Of a stretch of 28,775 bases of DNA, positions 14,381 through 22,715 are shown in pieces. The notes under the pieces were generated by a model. It was not told the origin of the DNA, did no database searches, and saw nothing but the letters and a program-made list of their open reading frames with translations. The stretch lies in IMG/VR virus record IMGVR_UViG_3300042566_000449, positions 1 to 28,775 of that record. One strand, written 5' to 3'. Position 1 is the first letter of the stretch. Each line of letters starts with the position of its first letter. Origin of the DNA: a virus. The translations under genes and the position numbers were made by a program.

Positions 14381-17309
14381 TATTACGAGTTCTCTTCTTG
14401 CTACGATCAGCCGCATCAGGCTTTTCGTACTTGGTGCTCTTCTTTGTGTTGATGTAGGGATACACGATGCGCTTCAGAGCGTCCGCATATTCGGGGTATT
14501 TAGCCCCTGCTTCATCAACCACAGCCCTACGTTCGATCCGGTTATTGATCGGACGCATTTTCTCAAGAATAGACTTAACGTCATCCCTGATTTCCTTAGG
14601 TACAACCTTCAGTCCAGCGTTAATACCTTTTGAAAGGTAAACCTGTTTACTATCGGCTTGAACATTATAGCCTTTATCGCCATATTGCTTTGACTTACCA
14701 TCAGACGCACCGTCATAATCGTACTTGCCTGTCTGGCTATCGCGGAACTGCTTGTCTAGCTGGCTCTGGAAGCCATCAGCATCAACATTCTTTTTGATTC
14801 GCTCAGCGTATCGGGGCCAACGCTCATAGACACTTTCGATGATAGCATCAGCTTCTTCCCGCTTACCGGTCTTGAGAATATCGGACAGAGCCTGACGAAT
14901 AGCCTTACGGTTCTTCGTGTTAGGAATGTCCTTTGTAGCGGCCTCTACTGCCTTACGGAGAGACGTGTTAGGAGCGGAAGGCTTTGCAGGCTCTTCACTG
15001 GTCACAGGCGGTTTAGCCGGGGGTTGATCAGTGTTTTTCGGAGCCTCAGGGGCTGGCTTAGCCTCTTCCTTCGGGGCCTTAGGAGCTTCCTTTGGAGCCT
15101 CGACCTTTGCAGCCTTGGCCAGAGCCTTAGCAGCAGTATCCTTTAGCTTGGCAACCTCAAGGTCAGTCTTCACACGTTCCTGAATCGCCTTCATGTCCTC
15201 AACGGGCATACGAAGCTGCGTCAAGCTTTCATAGTGTGACGGGTCTTTGACATTACCGCTAAGAATGTCGAGCTTCTGGACAGCTTTGGCGAGGTCCATC
15301 GCACCACGAGCCATCTGACCCTCATTCGGAGGAGGTGGCGGTGGTTCAATACCTTCAGCAACGAAGCGCTGACCGGGGTACTCAGGTTCTGGCTTCAGTT
15401 TACCACGAGGAGCCTTCATAAAGTCACGAACCATAGCTGCGTCTTGCTTGTTAGCATTCGCCTGCATGGTGTCGATAACGCCTTGCTCATCGAAAGCCTG
15501 AGCGTTGGCACGTTGAGCCATAAGCTGTTGCACGCCACGCTGTGTTTGAGCCTCTGCTCGCTCACGCGCACGCTGCTGAGTTGCTGCCTGTCTGGCAAGC
15601 ATTTCAGCCTCCTGAATTTGCGCGAGACGCTGTTCCATAGCACTGACACCACCCTCACCACCGGGGGTACGGGGAGCGGCTAGGCCAGCATCTGTTGCAT
15701 CAGCAAACCGTTTCACAGGGTTGCGAAGGTTGAGAGCCTTGTCGAGCAGGCGTGCTCCACCATAGGCACCGCTGATGCCAACAGCGACAGGAGCGGCATT
15801 GCTTAGGATGGCACCGGTCTTAGCGAGCGCCGGAAGGCCTGCATAACCAAGATACGAGCCAGCGCCCAAGATACCAGACGTGACACCAGTTGTAGCAGCA
15901 ATCCACTTCGCAAGACCTTTTGTCTTACGATCTGCCCAACCAGAAGCGCCACCGCTAACCGAAGACGTTTTGTTGGGACCTGTTTCAAAGTTAGATTGAC
16001 GCAAAAGCTGTTGCACGTTTGCGGCACGCTTTGCGTTGTCAACCATCGCTTGGAAGCCAACAGTCTTGTTGGGGTCAGCCTGTGCGGCTGCGTCAACGAC
16101 CTTCTGCAACGCTTCAACATGAGAACGGGCTGGCTCTCTGTCTTTCAGGGCCGAACGTGCTCGTGTGATTGTGTCCTGATCGACACCTAACTGCTGAGCA
16201 AGCTGTAGAGCTTCCTGACTGTACTTGTTTGATTCCTGACGAGCAGCCTTGGTTTCGTTGCTGACAATCTCAAGTAGACGGCCAGCGTCATCAAGTTTAT
16301 TAATGTTGAGGCCGTTGTCTTCTGCCGTCTTAGCAACGAGGTTGCCAAGGTCAGTAGCATCTTCCTTGAACTCAAAGTCTTTCAACGCTCGCTTATCAAC
16401 AGCACGACGAGCACCACCGGCTGCTTCACCAGCCGCACGGAACGTACCACCACCAGCAGCGCCTAGAAGCGCCGAGTCAACGGTTTGTCCAATGCTTGTG
16501 TCGCCCTTTTCGGTGCCAATGTTGCGAGAAATCTGTTCGACCACATCGCCAGCAGCGTTAGAAGCAGCACCAGCGCCAGCAGCGCCAGCAATGCGCTTGC
16601 CTGCATCGAGTGCGGTACGTTCCGCTGCGCCAACCACAGGCATGGCCTTACCAACCGCAAAGCGATTAAGGACAGCCTGAGGAGCCGAAGCAGCAACGGC
16701 TAGAGCCTTATCGCCAGCAGTGGGTTCTGCCCCGTTGTTAGCCTCTTGACGGGCTTCCAAACGACGACCGTAGTTCCGCACTAGGTCAGAACCGAAGTAG
16801 CCACCAAGGCCACCAATGAGACCGCCAGCGGCTGCACCGGGAACGGCACCAATACCACCAAACGCTGAACCAATAGCCCCACCAGCAGCCGCACCAAGAC
16901 GTGCGCCAGTTAGACCAGCAGCCACGTCCATGGCCATTGGTGCTGCGCCTTCAGCAAGCGCACCAGCCGTTGAACCAATGGTCTTCTCGCCCCCGTAGAA
17001 ACGATCAGAACCACTTCTACCGCCATAGATGTCCTTGGCGAAGCTGTCCGTAGCCTTGGACGTTTTTGGGTCAACGAGACCAAGGGCCTCGCCGGTTTTC
17101 ACAATGTCAGCGCCTGCCTGTGCCAAGCCACCAAAGAGGTTGCCTGAGAGACTTGCCGCTGGCGTTGGGTCATACTCACCGCTTCTCTTGCCGCCCTGAA
17201 TTTGAGCCGCAATGTCTTCGACAAAAGCGTTTTGTTCATCAGCCGACAAAGACGTGAATGAATCGTCCACCTTGATGCGGCCAACCCCTTCAATATTCAA
17301 AGTCGGCAT
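14367..17309 (-). CDS. Large internal virion / DNA-ejection protein
   Basis: This 980-residue protein opens with MPTLNIEGVGRIKVDDSFTS and LSADEQNAFVEDIAAQI, a short N-terminal signature shared by large internal proteins of many podoviruses. Residues about 110-170 are a Gly/Ala zipper (GARLGAAAGGAIGSAFGG) able to insert into membranes, with similar Gly/Ala patches near 230-300 and 470-520. The middle is helical with a Gln/Arg-rich stretch (QQRARERAEAQTQRGVQQLM). A Lys/Pro/Ala linker (about 765-830: EAPKEAPKAPKEEAKPAPEA) leads to a charged C-terminal domain. It probably leaves the particle with the DNA and helps build a trans-envelope channel. No enzymatic motif was found. Confidence 0.8.
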   Translation of the reverse strand: MPTLNIEGVGRIKVDDSFTSLSADEQNAFVEDIAAQIQGGKRSGEYDPTPAASLSGNLFGGLAQAGADIVKTGEALGLVDPKTSKATDSFAKDIYGGRSGSDRFYGGEKTIGSTAGALAEGAAPMAMDVAAGLTGARLGAAAGGAIGSAFGGIGAVPGAAAGGLIGGLGGYFGSDLVRNYGRRLEARQEANNGAEPTAGDKALAVAASAPQAVLNRFAVGKAMPVVGAAERTALDAGKRIAGAAGAGAASNAAGDVVEQISRNIGTEKGDTSIGQTVDSALLGAAGGGTFRAAGEAAGGARRAVDKRALKDFEFKEDATDLGNLVAKTAEDNGLNINKLDDAGRLLEIVSNETKAARQESNKYSQEALQLAQQLGVDQDTITRARSALKDREPARSHVEALQKVVDAAAQADPNKTVGFQAMVDNAKRAANVQQLLRQSNFETGPNKTSSVSGGASGWADRKTKGLAKWIAATTGVTSGILGAGSYLGYAGLPALAKTGAILSNAAPVAVGISGAYGGARLLDKALNLRNPVKRFADATDAGLAAPRTPGGEGGVSAMEQRLAQIQEAEMLARQAATQQRARERAEAQTQRGVQQLMAQRANAQAFDEQGVIDTMQANANKQDAAMVRDFMKAPRGKLKPEPEYPGQRFVAEGIEPPPPPPNEGQMARGAMDLAKAVQKLDILSGNVKDPSHYESLTQLRMPVEDMKAIQERVKTDLEVAKLKDTAAKALAKAAKVEAPKEAPKAPKEEAKPAPEAPKNTDQPPAKPPVTSEEPAKPSAPNTSLRKAVEAATKDIPNTKNRKAIRQALSDILKTGKREEADAIIESVYERWPRYAERIKKNVDADGFQSQLDKQFRDSQTGKYDYDGASDGKSKQYGDKGYNVQADSKQVYLSKGINAGLKVVPKEIRDDVKSILEKMRPINNRIERRAVVDEAGAKYPEYADALKRIVYPYINTKKSTKYEKPDAADRSKKRTRNNADT

Positions 17310-17324
17310 GATGAAACTCCGTAA

Positions 17325-18806
17325 TTATTCAACTGACCAGCGCAGTCGCCTGCGTTCAGGTTGCTGCTGCTGTTGCTGTTGTGGTTGGGCGGGTTGAGAA
17401 GCACGATTTTTCTTTTCTTCTTCAAACCGCTTGTAAGCATCGTTGGTGACAGAATACTGACCAGAAAAGCGGTCAAAGTTACCAGAACTTGGTGAGAAGC
17501 GTTGATCATACTCACCGTAGCGTTCGATGTAGCCTTTGTAGTTATTGAAGACGCGCGTGTGATCGCGTAGCGAAGCACCACGAATGTCATTGAGTGCGCT
17601 GTTCAACAGTTGGGGCGACATTGTAGACATACCGTTGAAAAATGCCTGACCCATACGGATCGCATCGCCTTCAGTCTGTACGCCCTTCTGCTGAAGCTGT
17701 TCAGCAAGAACAAGCTTAGACTTCATACGCTCAAGCTTGTTGTAAAACTCAAGCTGCTCTGCATTTGAAAGCAGGCCTGCTTCTTCCAGAGCTTTACGAG
17801 TTTCTGGCTTGAATGTATTGGACACAGGGTCAAACGCAGCGGTGCCAAGAGCTTTTGCACGGGACAGCCAGCTACCGAAGTTCGGGTTAGCAGAAAGTGT
17901 TTCCTGAAGTGACTTGGTGTCTTCAGCAATGCCATAAGCCGTGTCAAGGTAGCTTTGATGGTTTGAGAACTCACCAACAGCTTTGTCGGAAGGAGCCTTG
18001 TAACCGGACTCAATCTTCTTACGAGCGCGATACGTCTCAAGGAAGGTTGGATCGTTTGTTACCTGAACCTGACCGGTGCGGTTGTTTACGCGAATAACAC
18101 GACCGTTGGTGTTATCAACCTGAGCGGTCCACTCGTCGCCTTTCTTCCGCATACCAGCCATAACAGCGGCCTGCTGTGGGCTGTTGGCAGACGCAAGAGA
18201 CGCTGCGACACCCATAAGAGCGTTGCCCCAACTGTATCCTTCACGTCCCTTACCAAACAAAGCCAACGGCCCGCCTTGAAGCAGGCTGTCCACATATGCT
18301 GTGTCTTTTGGTTGTCCCGTAGGCATACCGGGAATAGCACCGCCAGACGGAGCGCCCTTGCCGTTGAGACGGCTGTTGGCCCACTCGACAGCCTGTGCAG
18401 CCGTCATGTTGCGGAGGAAGGGATTGGCGTTGACAGCGGCCTCGCCAAGAACCGAACCCGCCGAAGCGTTGGGATCAGCCTTGATCAGATTGATCGCGCC
18501 CTGTGGGCCAGCGAAGTGCGCCAGAGAGCGGTACTGATCGTTCGGCTCAATTCCCGCTCCACGCAGGGTCTCGTCGTTAGAAGCCGTAAAACGCTCTGCC
18601 ACCTGTTTGGAGAACGCAGGGTCCTTCTTGAGAGCCAAGAGAGACGCTTTGTCCAAATCAGGACGAAGAGGCCCAGCGTGCTGCAACCACGTCGAGTCAA
18701 TGAACTGGTAGGGACCAGCCGCTGAGCTATTGGGGTTTTGAGCATCAGCCCGTCCACCGGACTCAGCCATAGCAACACGGGCTAGGTAGTCATCATAGAT
18801 ACCCAT
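17325..18806 (-). CDS. Internal virion protein with lytic transglycosylase domain
   Basis: This 493-residue protein starts after AGGAGG (MGIYDDYLARVAMAESGG). Residues 10-110 match a soluble lytic transglycosylase core: catalytic Glu15 in AMAESGG, NPNSSAAGPYQFIDSTW and YRSLAHFAGPQGAINLI. The rest is helical (TKSLQETLSANPNFGSWLSR), ending in a short poly-Gln run (QPAQPQQQQQQQPERRRLRW). Virion-associated transglycosylases open the peptidoglycan during DNA entry, distinct from the M15 lysin used at release. It stands between two other ejection-type proteins with 9-15 bp gaps. The Gln run is encoded by a CTG/TTG repeat on the plus strand (17362-17382) and could vary in length. Confidence 0.85.
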   Translation of the reverse strand: MGIYDDYLARVAMAESGGRADAQNPNSSAAGPYQFIDSTWLQHAGPLRPDLDKASLLALKKDPAFSKQVAERFTASNDETLRGAGIEPNDQYRSLAHFAGPQGAINLIKADPNASAGSVLGEAAVNANPFLRNMTAAQAVEWANSRLNGKGAPSGGAIPGMPTGQPKDTAYVDSLLQGGPLALFGKGREGYSWGNALMGVAASLASANSPQQAAVMAGMRKKGDEWTAQVDNTNGRVIRVNNRTGQVQVTNDPTFLETYRARKKIESGYKAPSDKAVGEFSNHQSYLDTAYGIAEDTKSLQETLSANPNFGSWLSRAKALGTAAFDPVSNTFKPETRKALEEAGLLSNAEQLEFYNKLERMKSKLVLAEQLQQKGVQTEGDAIRMGQAFFNGMSTMSPQLLNSALNDIRGASLRDHTRVFNNYKGYIERYGEYDQRFSPSSGNFDRFSGQYSVTNDAYKRFEEEKKNRASQPAQPQQQQQQQPERRRLRWSVE

Positions 18807-18815
18807 GTTCCCTCC

Positions 18816-19775
18816 TTAACCACCGAATAGCGAGCCGATAGACCCAATAATACTAGATGCAATCTGCATACCAGACGGTGTGCTCTTTTCTTTCGAAACA
18901 GATGTGCTCTGCTCGCCCCAATTCTGGGAGCCAACAATACCGTAATACTTGGCAAGGTTCTGAAACTGACGATCAGAGTTGTATTCGTATTTAGCACGGT
19001 CTGCATCAAGCTGGCCCTGCTGGTCTTTCTGAAACTCAGAAGCAAAACCGTAGCCCATCTTGTCGGCATTGGCTGTAAGATCAGCGCCTGCCCTGCCCAT
19101 GCTGAGCCCAGAATCAGCCATTGAACCATAGAGGTCACCGGACTGAGCAAGGTTAGCAGCCATAAGCTTCAGATCGTTTTGCGAAAGGTTTAGGCCTTCC
19201 GAATACGCCTTGGCAGCAAGATTGCTGTAAATGTTCTGTGCGTTTTCTGCCAAGCCACGCTCAACCACACCCTGAGACAGGGCTGCACGATCAGAGTTCA
19301 TGTTCCCTGATGCAGCATTCTTGCGGTAGAGGTTAGGAATAGCATTTTCCGCTGCATTGCGGTTACCAGCGTAGGTAGCCGCCTTCGTCAGCGCATCAAG
19401 ATCATAACCGGAAGCATACTTTTGTGCGTTCGCAATGTTGGTCCCAACCATGTCCATGTTGGCCATGTTGTATAGACCGTCAGCAGCCTTTGTAACACCG
19501 GCAGAACCAGTGTTGATCATGTTGGTGCCAGAGTTAACCCAATCAAGACCAGTATCGGACAAGGTGCCTGCGTTCTGGATGCCACGCTCAAGCAGAGACT
19601 TCTGCTGAGGAGTCATTCCAGCATAAAATTCACCTGTGTAGGGACCTTGAGCCTTAGACTGGTCGTATAGGCTCTGAGCTTCTTGAAAGGTGTCTTCGAT
19701 AAATGGCTGTTGAACCTTCCAAGGACCCCTATCGACAGAAGAAGTTGTCTTTTTTTCACTAGAGAAAAAGCCCAT
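18816..19775 (-). CDS. Internal virion / tail protein, probable ejection component
   Basis: This 319-residue protein starts MGFFSSEKKTTSSVDRGPWK and includes FIEDTFQEAQSLYDQSKAQG, FYAGMTPQQKSLLERGIQNA, a long Ala/Asn/Gly-rich helical middle (NIYSNLAAKAYSEGLNLSQN) and a hydrophobic C-terminal IASSIIGSIGSLFGG. That layout and the neighbourhood (transglycosylase and 980-aa protein downstream) fit the smallest of three ejected proteins in podoviruses. The Gly-rich hydrophobic tail may touch the membrane. AAGGAC lies 10 nt before the ATG. The function is inferred from context, not from a domain. Confidence 0.75.
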   Translation of the reverse strand: MGFFSSEKKTTSSVDRGPWKVQQPFIEDTFQEAQSLYDQSKAQGPYTGEFYAGMTPQQKSLLERGIQNAGTLSDTGLDWVNSGTNMINTGSAGVTKAADGLYNMANMDMVGTNIANAQKYASGYDLDALTKAATYAGNRNAAENAIPNLYRKNAASGNMNSDRAALSQGVVERGLAENAQNIYSNLAAKAYSEGLNLSQNDLKLMAANLAQSGDLYGSMADSGLSMGRAGADLTANADKMGYGFASEFQKDQQGQLDADRAKYEYNSDRQFQNLAKYYGIVGSQNWGEQSTSVSKEKSTPSGMQIASSIIGSIGSLFGG

Positions 19776-19795
19776 TGTATAATTGTCCTTGAAAG

Positions 19796-19969
19796 TTATA
19801 GACCGCCAGCCGTAAGGCGAGCGTCGAGCTTCTTGAGAATTTCAGTAATTGAATTGAGAGCGACTTCAAGCTTCTTCAATTCACGCTGAAGGTATAGCGG
19901 ATCGGTTGGATCAATAACCGGGGGAGGGGAGGGGTTGTATCGAGTGTTTTCGATAGGAGTAGCAGACAT
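19796..19969 (-). CDS. 57-residue coiled-coil micro-protein
   Basis: This short gene starts at ATG 19969 after a very good AAGGAGG (6 nt spacing) and ends at TAA 19796, between two tail genes. It begins MSATPIENTRYNPSPPPVID, then YLQRELKKLEVALNSITEIL continues as an amphipathic helix to residue 52. The Pro-rich head and short coiled coil suggest an oligomeric linker or chaperone for the flanking tail proteins. Small proteins of this kind often sit in podoviral tail operons. No family assigned. Confidence 0.8.
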   Translation of the reverse strand: MSATPIENTRYNPSPPPVIDPTDPLYLQRELKKLEVALNSITEILKKLDARLTAGGL

Positions 19970-19979
19970 AGTTTCCTCC

Positions 19980-21596
19980 TTACCTCGACCCAGTGATCAC
20001 AACGTCAATATCGAGACCGCCAATCTGAAATGATTTGAAGTCATCATAAATAATTTGCATGGACAAATAGCGTCCAGCGTCACGATAGTCCAATTTATAG
20101 TCCGTATCGCCATCATAAGTCATCGGATCGCCCAGCGTTGGGCTTTCGTCGGGCAACACAGTTGAGCCAAATTGGAATGTGAGCGGCAAACCCGACTGAA
20201 ACACACGTCCTTGCGGGTAGATGGACACAATGTTCTTCCAACCACGCAACTCAGCTTGAATTTCGTCCAAATCTATCGAGTCACGGCGTGCAAAACACGA
20301 TGTAGTAGCCGTAATATCGACAGGACCAGCGTTGGAGCCTGTATCGTAGGCTTCAAAACTGTGAATCTTAGGGGTTAGATCGCCGTAGTTAATACCAACG
20401 AACATGACGTTACGCTTGAAGCCGTCATCGTTGTCCATCCACGAACCACCGGTCAGGTCCCACGAGTTGGTGGCATCATTCCAGACCAAAGAGGTATCGA
20501 GGTTGGCCAAGCCAGCAAACAAAGACATAGGTAAATCATAGAAAGTCCATGTGTCAGCAACATAATTGTAGACTGCTGCACGGTTACAAGCCTGACCGTT
20601 CCCCGGCCAATCCACCAATTCGTCACCAGACACATAACAGAACATAATTTCGTTCAGTGAGCGGTTCAGAATCGTGAAAAACTTGTCTGCGTACTTCTTG
20701 TTCATCGTGCGATAGATGTACTGACGCACGCGACCTTCAGCAATCGACTTCTTTTGAACGCCATCGTGGACAAAAATGTCCTCAAAGCCGAAGACGTAGT
20801 GCTTACCCTCAAGCTCAACAACACAATTCTTGTTGATGACACCTGTGTTGGTAAAGATACGTCTGAAATTGTAAATGTTGTCATCAAGGCTGGGCTCCAT
20901 GGCCCACGTCTCATCACGACTGTACAGAATGAACGAGTTGCGGAGGGTCATGCCGTCGATCAACGGGTTGACCATCTCTGCAAGCGTGGTGCGTCCAGCC
21001 GAGTTCGTCGTGCTGGGAACCCACTCAATCGGGGGAGCGCCCACAACCGTCACATCAGACCAACGAAGCGTTGTCGGATAGTCGGTGCCTTCGGTCATGC
21101 CAATGGCGATAAGCTGGCCGTTGAACGCTCTGAGGCTCTTACAGCGCCAGTTGGCGTTCCATCCAAGGCCACCGCTTGTTGGCATAGCGGTCATTGCGCC
21201 CAAGGTGCCACGGTTGACGTACCACGGCACACGGTCCTCACGATTGATGTAGTATACATCGGAGAGGTTGCAGGAGGTCGATTGGGTCGGAATAGAGCTA
21301 GGAGTCCAGCCCGCTGCCGTAATGTTTGTGATCGTTGCTCCCGCAATCGAATAGATTTGGCCCGTGGTCAGTCCCACGATGATGTAGTCAAGGCCGGTTA
21401 GCGGGGACAGCGAGTCGATAAACGATGCGTCACCGGAAAGTCCACGTACAAGGCGAAACACAGGTCCACGCTGGACCACGCCGTTAGCGAAGCGGACATT
21501 CACACCGCTAGAGAAAGCATTAACGGGTAGGTCAAACGGATCAATGTCCTTGACGATACCCACAGAACCAAGCTTACGAATAGGCAAGATAGCCAT
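19980..21596 (-). CDS. Tail stabilisation/hub-type protein (P22 gp10-like, tentative)
   Basis: This 538-residue protein starts MAILPIRKLGSVGIVKDIDP, FDLPVNAFSSGVNVRFANGV. This opening, and a beta-propeller-like body (LTGLDYIIVGLTTGQIYSIA; NWRCKSLRAFNGQLIAIGMT; NSFILYSRDETWAMEPSL), is typical of the podoviral tail proteins annotated as stabilisation protein or tail hub. The C-terminal part (IYPQGRVFQSGLPLTFQFGS; GRYLSMQIIYDDF) is beta-rich. GGAG lies 10 nt before the ATG. It heads the leftward block behind a 230-bp non-coding gap, so it may be the first gene of a late operon. It probably closes or extends the portal-adaptor channel. Confidence 0.75.
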   Translation of the reverse strand: MAILPIRKLGSVGIVKDIDPFDLPVNAFSSGVNVRFANGVVQRGPVFRLVRGLSGDASFIDSLSPLTGLDYIIVGLTTGQIYSIAGATITNITAAGWTPSSIPTQSTSCNLSDVYYINREDRVPWYVNRGTLGAMTAMPTSGGLGWNANWRCKSLRAFNGQLIAIGMTEGTDYPTTLRWSDVTVVGAPPIEWVPSTTNSAGRTTLAEMVNPLIDGMTLRNSFILYSRDETWAMEPSLDDNIYNFRRIFTNTGVINKNCVVELEGKHYVFGFEDIFVHDGVQKKSIAEGRVRQYIYRTMNKKYADKFFTILNRSLNEIMFCYVSGDELVDWPGNGQACNRAAVYNYVADTWTFYDLPMSLFAGLANLDTSLVWNDATNSWDLTGGSWMDNDDGFKRNVMFVGINYGDLTPKIHSFEAYDTGSNAGPVDITATTSCFARRDSIDLDEIQAELRGWKNIVSIYPQGRVFQSGLPLTFQFGSTVLPDESPTLGDPMTYDGDTDYKLDYRDAGRYLSMQIIYDDFKSFQIGGLDIDVVITGSR

Positions 21597-21599
21597 ATT

Positions 21600-21796
21600 G
21601 GAAACACTCCACTAATGTTAGGCAATATGTTAACTTGCCGTAGAAACAAAATACAAGCTAGCCAGTAAACACAAAAAGAACTGTAAACTAGCCGTCAAAC
21701 ACTAAGTTTGGAAAGGTATATAGCTAGCTTGTTAGCTAGTTAAACATAAGGAAAGCTTAGCAGATCGGTTAGCCAAATGTGGCACAATGTAGACAA
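21600..21796 (-). promoter_or_regulatory. Non-coding gap with repeats; candidate late promoter region
   Basis: This AT-rich gap has two imperfect 18-bp direct repeats (21658-21675 and 21688-21705; 14 of 18 identical, common part CTAGCC...AAACAC) spaced exactly 30 bp apart. It also has a cluster of CTAGC palindromic words (21721-21740). On the minus strand a TATATA box at 21718-21723 has TTTAAC 16 nt upstream (21740-21745), a plausible weak promoter for the virion operon. The repeats could bind a late activator. Confidence 0.45.
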
Positions 21797-21827
21797 GGGG
21801 GTAACACAGGGTCCCCCCCTTACCCCC
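21797..21827 (-). terminator. GC-rich hairpin after the second collar fibre gene
   Basis: The perfect 8-bp arms GGGGGTAA (21797-21804) and TTACCCCC (21820-21827) flank a loop that itself has seven consecutive C on the plus strand. It begins 2 bp after the stop codon of the fibre gene. There is no clear U-tract, so it may be a partial or Rho-assisted terminator separating this gene from the operon starting at 21596. Confidence 0.6.
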
Positions 21828-21829
21828 CG

Positions 21830-22555
21830 TTAGATTCGCATAATGTACGCCAGAGCAAAGTAGGGTGGGCGGTTCTCATGGCTTGTCCCACCACCCGTAT
21901 TCGCTGCGCTAACGGAGATCGACAAGGAGTGGGTATGGTCGCCAACACCGTAAAGCGAGATACCAGTTCCAGCAGCGGTCGTACCGGGGTAAATCGTCGT
22001 AACGGCTGGGCCAAGGATTGCACCAGTACCAGCACCCGTTCGGTCAGACGCAGCAAGCGCAACAGAGTGACTATGGCCGGGGTCATACACGCTGTGGTTA
22101 TGAGCACCAGCAGCACCAGTTGAGCCACTAGCCGTAATGCTATGCGTATGGGCCGGAATCTGAGCTGTAGTCAGGGTGACTTCGTTAGCACCACCCGTAT
22201 TGCCTATCGAGTAGGTATCCCCTGCGCCCACAATGAAGCGGTTACGGAGGTCAGGGGTGGTAATGTTACCCGCACCATCTGAACGAGCTACCGTCTGGCC
22301 ATTACACAACACATAGTTGGTCGGAAGGGACCCAATGACACCGGACCACATGATGATACCACCAATGGGCATCTCACGGGGCTCATAGTTAAGCTGGGTG
22401 GCTGTCTTGGTCACCGCTGCATCAAGGTTCGGGAAGGTGTCCTTGAGGACCTTCTTGACCAACCGAATGTGGTCATCCCCTTCTTTCACACCGTCTGTAG
22501 CAGCAGGGTAAGCAGAGTTTAGCTGATTGACATAATTAGCCGATTCAATAGGCAT
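21830..22555 (-). CDS. Second tail-collar-domain fibre protein
   Basis: This 241-residue protein is read from ATG 22555 (MPIESANYVNQLNSAYPAAT), with GGAG 7 nt upstream. Residues 1-65 form an N-terminal unit (EGDDHIRLVKKVLKDTFPNL) common in phage fibres. The collar domain follows: MPIGGIIMWSGVIGSLPTNY, VLCNGQTVARSDG, TPDLRNRFIVGAGDTYSIGN, then VTLTTAQIPAHTHSI and DPGHSHSVALAA. It ends in a beta segment (SHENRPPYFALAYIMRI). It stands alone at the far end of the virion block with its own leader hairpin and terminator-like hairpin, so it may be controlled separately. It shares its domain with the fibre at 1335-1928. Confidence 0.88.
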   Translation of the reverse strand: MPIESANYVNQLNSAYPAATDGVKEGDDHIRLVKKVLKDTFPNLDAAVTKTATQLNYEPREMPIGGIIMWSGVIGSLPTNYVLCNGQTVARSDGAGNITTPDLRNRFIVGAGDTYSIGNTGGANEVTLTTAQIPAHTHSITASGSTGAAGAHNHSVYDPGHSHSVALAASDRTGAGTGAILGPAVTTIYPGTTAAGTGISLYGVGDHTHSLSISVSAANTGGGTSHENRPPYFALAYIMRI

Positions 22556-22564
22556 ACGTAGTCT

Positions 22565-22606
22565 CCACAATGTAAAACTAAATGTTTGGCCCGTTTAACA
22601 TTGTGG
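22565..22606 (-). promoter_or_regulatory. Leader hairpin/operator overlapping the ribosome site of the collar gene
   Basis: The arms 22565-22578 and 22593-22606 match at 13 of 14 positions as an inverted repeat (CCACAATGT...ACATTGTGG) with a 14-nt loop. In the leftward mRNA the second arm ends in the GG that is also the start of the Shine-Dalgarno GGAG for the gene at 22555. Folding would therefore compete with ribosome binding. It could equally be a DNA operator. Confidence 0.55.
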
Positions 22607-22657
22607 CCAAAAGTAGAAAAGGGTAAAGGCAGTACATCAAACGGCACGCCTATCTAT

Positions 22658-22674
22658 CCCTAGTTGCCATTTGT
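22658..22674. repeat. 17-bp repeat, copy A (inverted copy at 28755-28771)
   Basis: Positions 22658-22674 (CCCTAGTTGCCATTTGT) are the exact reverse complement of 28755-28771. Flanks do not match. Both copies are intergenic, 6.1 kb apart, bracketing the regulatory island and the early block. It may be a protein-binding site. Confidence 0.75.
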
Positions 22675-22687
22675 CTGGAAGTCATTG

Positions 22688-22715
22688 ATATTACTAAAGA
22701 AATGGCGAAAAGCAA
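22688..22715 (-). promoter_or_regulatory. Weak promoter candidate for the collar gene
   Basis: On the minus strand TTGCTT (22710-22715) and TAATAT (22688-22693) are separated by 16 bp. The start lies about 130 bp before the collar fibre gene and upstream of its leader hairpin. It resembles a sigma-70 promoter only moderately. Confidence 0.3.
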
